A stretch of 64,000 nt of DNA, taken from Pohlia nutans (taxonomy: Eukaryota; Streptophyta; Bryopsida; Bryales; Mniaceae). Positions 58,378 to 64,000 of the stretch are shown piece by piece (position 1 is the stretch's first letter; every line of letters begins with the position of its first letter). The position numbers and the translations under genes are program-made. The stretch spans positions 28,859,811 through 28,923,810 of the forward strand of contig CM040085.1 of the NCBI GenBank assembly GCA_022496805.1, in the 5' to 3' direction. Below the pieces are notes generated by a model that was not told where the DNA came from, did no database searches, and saw nothing but the letters and a program-made list of their open reading frames with translations.

Positions 58378-61300
58378 ATGGCGCACGATAGACGAGTGAG
58401 CTTCGTCACGGGGAGGAGGGAGGACATTGGAGATGCCCTGCCCGTCGTGCGGCCGCAGAGCGTTTTCAATCGACTAGGGCCGAAGGTTTCGGCGTCACGT
58501 GATCCACCTTACGTGCCGGAGTCTGTTGGCGAGCCCCCTTTGCCGGGCATGATCTTTGGCTGTACGAATGAGACGTATTCTGAGTGTATGAGCCGGGAGC
58601 TCTTCGGTTTGCCTATTGCAAACAAACCGCAGGTATGTTTGCTATTTCCTCGTTGAGGTGAACAATTGTCCGAAGATGCTCTGTTTTTTCAGCAGACGTT
58701 CATTCAATTGTTTGTTTGCCGGGACAAGGCAGTTATGCTTCAGGATATAGCGTAGAGTGTTTCTGTTGAGCGAGTACACGATGGATTTTCATTCAATTTT
58801 GTATCACGGATTTTGAGTTGCGGAGTGTGAGTGTATGGATCGGTGAGTGTGTAGAGCGCTTCTTAATCCTAGTTAATAGGATGTTTTCTTTTTCAGACTG
58901 ACTTCTTTAAACCCTTGGTTCTTGTGGTAGATTACATACGTATTTGTAGTTCAGTGATTGTGCTACCGTGGAAAGTTAATTTAGGCTTTCCTAGTTGTTT
59001 CATTTGTCAGTGTTCATATTCGATCAGGGAAGAACAAGACCGTTTAGTAGCATATTAGGTTGGTGCGAAGAATCTGTACCAACTGTCGTACACGAATGTA
59101 GGTTATGCGGATCGGACCGGGAGCGAGTCTGTTTCTGTTCCACTTTCGCACGAAACGTTTGTACGGTATCTTTGAGGCGACATCCCATGGAGGCGTGCAC
59201 ATAGTACGAGAGGCTTTTGGTGGGAAATTCGGAGCTCAGGTTTCTTTTCTCTACCTCACATGTCAAGATCTCAGAAGCTGCTGCTGTTATTTAAATTCTG
59301 CAACGTGCTGTTTTATCCAGCTGGCTGTGTAGTCTATGTCTTTGTGCCTGTCGCTGTGGCCTTAGATTATCGTCTTCACTCGAGCTTTATTTGTTTGTTA
59401 TTCTTCCCTGTGTAGTCGCCTTGTTGAGGAGGTTTAGAGAGTTGTGAGTGTAGAAACTGTGCTCTGTGTCCTGTGCCTGGACCTTCAGTGAGACTCAGGT
59501 TTCTGGTGATGTTCCAACGCTTTGTAGAATTTGTTCTAATTTATAGTCTCCTTGGCACTCGTTCAATTATTTGTTGAAATGCGGGGATAAAGGTGAAGGT
59601 TCGGTTAGCGGAGGACTGCCCTTATTTGGGTGAACAGGAATTTAGGGAGGCCATACTGGCAAATTTCGTGGATGCGCGCAAATTCAAGTTCTATCTCAAC
59701 GAAGCTCAGGTTAATGTCTTACCTTAACAATCATTTATGGGCAGTGGTTCTTGTTTGATTCTCGTTTTTTCAAGTTAGCATGAGGGAATCAAACTGTTGG
59801 TCTCTCTTGGGGAGGACACGGCCAAGTTTATCACCCGGTCATGGCCCGGAAGTGCAGGTCCTGACGATGAACATAATTGGAAGGAGATGGAGGCACGGGC
59901 AAGAAGAGAGAGTTCTTGCCCGAAAGAGTTAGGGTTTCAAGTGAATCGGATAGGAAGGGGGTGTTTTAAGTGCGAGAGGTGCTAGGGAACAATTGACTTA
60001 TTAAGTTCTGCCTTTACATTAGGAACCCTTGGACTGACTTTTATTGGTGTTAATTGTATATTAAACAACAAGCGTTCTTTACCAAATGTTGCTGGAACAA
60101 TTGTTTCGGAACTGTTTTTAGTATGGTTTCGAGTTTCTCCTCGTATGCAAGTCCATAGATGGTTTCAATGAACTAATTCTGCAAGTGTTTTCTCTTGCTT
60201 TTGAGCTTTTATTTTTAAATTGGAGGAATACCATGAGGAGTTTCAGGATAATTTTTATTTTCCTTGTGATACTCTCTGTTTGTTCTCATTTCTTTTGATG
60301 GTGTCATGATGACCCTTGCGTGAGTATCTGTTCTATCAGGTGTGTAGACTAAAAACGCTTTTTCGAGAAAAGGCTGCTAATGAGTGGCCAGGATCGGAAG
60401 GTATTAGTAGCCGCAGATCTGTCCAATGTCATCTATCAGAGCAGCAGCATGGCAGAAGCCCTATCCAGGTTTGCAAATCACTTATGCATGCAGCAAAATT
60501 GATCTATTCTTTGTTAATAGGATGTGCCCAGTATGTTCGCTACATGTGTCAAAGAACGGTTGTTGCGTAATGATCTCTATCTGCCGCTAGGTACTGTCAC
60601 TTGGAGTCTTGTGTGGTCTTGAATCATCTAAGACGTAGTGGACTTGCAGGATAAGGTAACCTTGAAAATCCCTACTTCTGATGATTGTTGATCGCATTAT
60701 GTACTTAGGGATCACTTTTATCTAGGATGGCTGAACTGTCAGGATTTTGCTTCTTGTTTGATGCTAAGGTAGCCTACGCTCAATTCAATGTGAACGACAA
60801 ACCAATTTGAGTATCAGAGCGGTTTCTGCTTTGTTTATTGTGGCTTCTCACTTATAAATGGAGCAGGTCATTGTAGCCTGTTATTGTTAATGCTGGCTTG
60901 TTGAGTTGGTATAATGGAGTGTGAGTGCATCACGTGCTGCCAATACATCCTGAAGTAAAAATGTTCCGAGTGTTGACATGTAGTGGTATTGCTTGCTCTG
61001 CAATTCTACTATTAATTTTACGGCTTTTTTTTTTTAGAAGTGAATGCCAGAGACAAGATTTCGTATAAAGAATTGTAGCTTTGCACAATGTATCAGCTGT
61101 ATTTTAATACTGTAGTATCTGCACAGGTGCAAAGAAGATTTATCAATAGTGCTTCCAATGATGGGGTAGAGGGGTCAAGGACAGTCCTTATGTCTGCTCT
61201 GCCTGTGATGTCGAGACTGCACGGTTCTCCATCTCATACTAGAAGCCGTTCTCCAAAGGGCTTGGAAGTGTCGATCCCTGGAAGGGCTTCCAACGATGAG

Positions 61301-64000
61301 GTAGAGGGGTCAAGGACAGTGCTTATATCTACATCGCCTATATTGTCAAGAGTATACCCTTCTCCATCTCATGTTCGAAGCCTTTCTCCAACGGGCTTGG
61401 AAGTGTCGATTTGCTCGAAGGACAAGAAACGCAACGTTTTAAGATCGAAGATCATCAGGCCAGGTAGACATGAGGCGGTGAAGGAGGGTGTACAATCTCG
61501 ATCAGGCAGAGGAATTTCACAAGATCGTAAGAGATGTGCTGATAGGAGCCCCCATGGGCGGCTGTTTCTTCAGGAGCAGGATCAGGAAATTGATGAAGAT
61601 CGTTCTGTCAAACAATGTACAGATTTGCGTGAATTATTAACTCGGCCAAATCTTAAACGATTCAAGGCTTCAACGAAAGAATCGGCCAAAAGGTTGCTGA
61701 GTAAACCAATGGATTCTACTGTTGACTCTGGAGGGAAGACCATTAAAAGTGATGTCTTACGAAATGGGAGTTTGAAGAGGAACTTGGAGCTGGGTTTGCC
61801 TCCCCCAAGCAAGAAACTTTCCACAATTTCCTTAGGTCCGCAGAAAGCAGGAAGTTTGAAGGATCTGGTGATACCTGAAAAAGCAGGTTCTGTTCTAGAA
61901 ACAAGAAAAAATGGTAAAACAATTGGGCCAGTTGAAGGTGTACAGGGAAATCTCAAAAGTGCGTCTGTTTGTGCCGGTGATAGAATGCGATCGCTGACAG
62001 CATCAGGAAGCCATGGTGCAAGTTCTAAACTAATGGCAGTGGGGGCCGAGGGGAGGGACGTAGTTGAAGCTGGCAGAAGAGAAAATTCGTCTAAGAATGC
62101 AAATATGGACTTGAAATTGGCAAACGGTGATGGTGTTGGTAGTCGTGAACAATTGTCTACAAGCTTACCTGTCAAGTCAGGGGTGCTACACAACTTAGAC
62201 GAAGTAATTACGGAGTCAGGTTTGGGTGATCAACCGAAGGATGAAGGACTAGATATTTATGTGTCTCTCACTGTTGAAGAGGCGGAAATTGCAAGGCAGA
62301 CTGACTCTCGAATAATGTCGGAGAACCAACGTGGAATGGATGGTTTTGTCAGGTGCATACTTGGAAAGAGATCTAGAGAAAGTAATCAACAGGAAACTGC
62401 TCTGGATTCTTCTACGGCAGCCCAAGCACCTCAGACGGAAAGTTCTGTTCAGCAGCAGACAGAGAGACCGAAAGAAAGTCATCCTGAAAATTCCTTACCA
62501 AAGGTCTCTTCTTTTGTGGCAAATGTTTCCGAAACTCTTCAAGAAAGAGAGAACGGAACTTGTGTTCCTTCAGCAGATGGGCAGTATCTTACTTCCCAAG
62601 TACATACAAGGAACGCAAGTCTTAATATGGAAAATCTCAGCGAAGAGGAAAAGCGACTACATCATGTCCAGTTAGTACCCACAACCATTCTACCTCTGAA
62701 TGATGCTACTCCTGTAATTAATACTGTTATTACGGGCAATACTGGTGATATGAGACTTCTGGATTGCAAGAGACCCAGAGCTGGAAAGGAGAGTGGTCCA
62801 TCAAGTCCTGTGCTGAAGTTGAACAAGATTGGACATAACGATGCGGGCTGCTCGTATGTAACACCGGAATTGTCAACGCCCACCGAAGGAAGTGATCTAG
62901 GGGAAAATGTTCTCCAGAAGCTTGGGGTGGATTTTAAAATGCCCCCACAAAACCCATCTAATTCATTGTTTTCTGGGAAATCAGAAAACTTGTGGAACTC
63001 TAGAACATTACGGTATGGTAGATCTCGCAGGGCAGATGCATTAGCAAATCATGGAAGTAGATCTACAAAATCAGGGAGTGAGCCTACAAGCGCATCAGGC
63101 AAATCTGAGCCAAATTTTGGAAGCATGATAATTGGGGATGAGAGTGTGTACAGTGGTGGGGAGAACTACGTGGGGCAACCTGAGAGTTCGAATGCGACAG
63201 AAACATCAAGAACTAATGGGAACATCAGAACGCAACATCCATTGTTGGTCTGTGAGCTTGGAAACCCAGGTGGTTTACCCCTGGATGGGAAGACGATTAG
63301 AGTAGATACACTGGGTGATAGTCTCAGAAGAGACCAACCAAGCAGGGTTGCTGCTGTTGAGCAAGACTCTAAGTTGCATATAGAGATTGACTCAACTAGT
63401 AGGCCAGATATATTTCTACCTATGAAAACTGCACTGGGTCCGAGATCTGATGAACTTGAAACTCTCGAATTCAGGAAGAAAGCTCTTAGGCTGCCTGAGG
63501 AAGAGTCACAAGTGGCTGAAAAGATCTGCCATACAGATGACTTACCTTTGAAGGAAATCATGCAACCAACAATGATTGCTTCTAACAGAGGAAGAGCGCA
63601 TCCAAGTTTGCTGTCAGGCATGCCCCCTGGGGCTGGTGCTCCTCAAGGTGAAAGGGGTCTTGTTGAAGATGACATTCAGCATGGCTTGGATGGAAAGAGC
63701 AGAGGTAGATATTCTTATGTCACCTAGGATTGCAGTTGTCATTTCTTTTTTGGAACTTAATAATTTATTTGGCATGAGGCTCTGTTAGTATGGTTATGTT
63801 TCTGCATCTCCTATACCACCTCCGGTTAACTGCACTGACTTCTTTCACGTTTTCTGTAGGTTTTCAATTGGCATGCACCAGTACAGCATCCCTGTCTGAC
63901 TGTTCTGGTCCCTCGGGTGAGGCGGAACTGGAGATTAATATCCCCATCGAGGAGGAAGAACTGGAAATCTGTCTCCCAATTGAGGAGGATGAGGAAGTGG
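58378..64000 (+). CDS. DCD (development and cell death) domain protein, partial at window end
   Basis: DCD is a plant domain found in proteins linked to development, stress and programmed cell death, such as the NRP proteins. Exons: 58378-58632, 59102-59239, 59593-59709, 60340-60468, 61127-63704 and from 63860 past the window end, all GT-AG and in frame, giving over 1,150 residues. The DCD domain spans about residues 58-185: PGMIFGCTNETYSEC, LFGLP, LFLFHFRTKRLYGIFEA, GGKFGAQVKVRL, KFKFYLNEAQ. The large fifth exon is Ser- and Lys-rich, low in complexity and probably disordered, and starts with two 45-residue repeats. The last exon is acidic (INIPIEEEELEICLPIEEDE). The true transcript start is unknown; an acceptor-like TAATTAG just before the ATG suggests a 5' UTR intron. 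The exon 4 to 5 junction is the least certain. Confidence 0.8.
61151..61411 (+). repeat. Two in-frame 45-codon repeats in the DCD gene
   Basis: Units begin ASNDGVEGSRTVL and ASNDEVEGSRTVL and both contain SPSH, R-S-x-SP and GLEVSI. The period is exactly 135 bases, which keeps the frame. This is an internal coding duplication at the start of exon 5. Confidence 0.85.

Noticed and set aside
1..64000. LTR retrotransposons
   Set aside because: I found no pair of direct LTRs with TG...CA ends, primer-binding site and gag-pol motifs. The 361-bp direct repeats at 35302 and 39602 flank gene exons, not retroviral genes.

Overview
The window looks like nuclear DNA of a land plant. It has three spliced plant-type genes with GT-AG introns of about 100-670 bases: an agmatine deiminase, a DUF707 membrane protein and a DCD-domain protein (DCD is a plant domain). 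They sit in AT-rich DNA packed with transposable elements. Several of these are uncommon in flowering plants: a Dualen-like LINE, a Tc1-like DD34E transposon and many TTAA-flanked MITEs. I infer a non-seed plant (bryophyte, lycophyte or fern grade), but the sequence does not name the species.

Layout. 1-3250: AT-rich intergenic DNA with one MITE candidate, one copy of a dispersed ~100-bp repeat and a SINE-like unit with an A-rich tail. 3291-10576 (minus strand): a decayed LINE that reads, in order, an N-terminal region with a 2A-like motif, an apurinic-type endonuclease, reverse transcriptase, a possible methyltransferase-like block, RNase H, a CCHC knuckle and a restriction-like endonuclease. 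10.6-16.5 kb: gene-free, with CACTA-type, Stowaway-like and TTAA MITEs. 16499-22711: a 6.2-kb element with ~1.27-kb inverted arms, each carrying nine GCGGGA-core motifs. 24125-26097: agmatine deiminase, five unusually GC-rich exons. 26.1-36.6 kb: gene-free, with duplicated blocks and MITEs. 36660-42392: DUF707 gene, 15 exons. 42.7-54.6 kb: a mosaic of TTAA-terminated elements, nested and joined head to tail, containing a Tc1-like transposon with two stop codons. 55069-55473: a small unknown ORF running into a triplicated CGTAGAT array. 58378 to beyond the window end: DCD-domain gene.

The three genes do not form a pathway. Agmatine deiminase belongs to polyamine synthesis from arginine, DUF707 proteins are Golgi-type membrane proteins of uncertain chemistry, and DCD proteins are stress and cell-death related. 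The main biological interest is the mobile-element content: a dual-endonuclease LINE, a DD34E transposon, and a MITE family for which the window holds both an occupied and an empty insertion site, showing TTAA target duplication directly. All exon models come from reading splice signals and domain continuity by eye.
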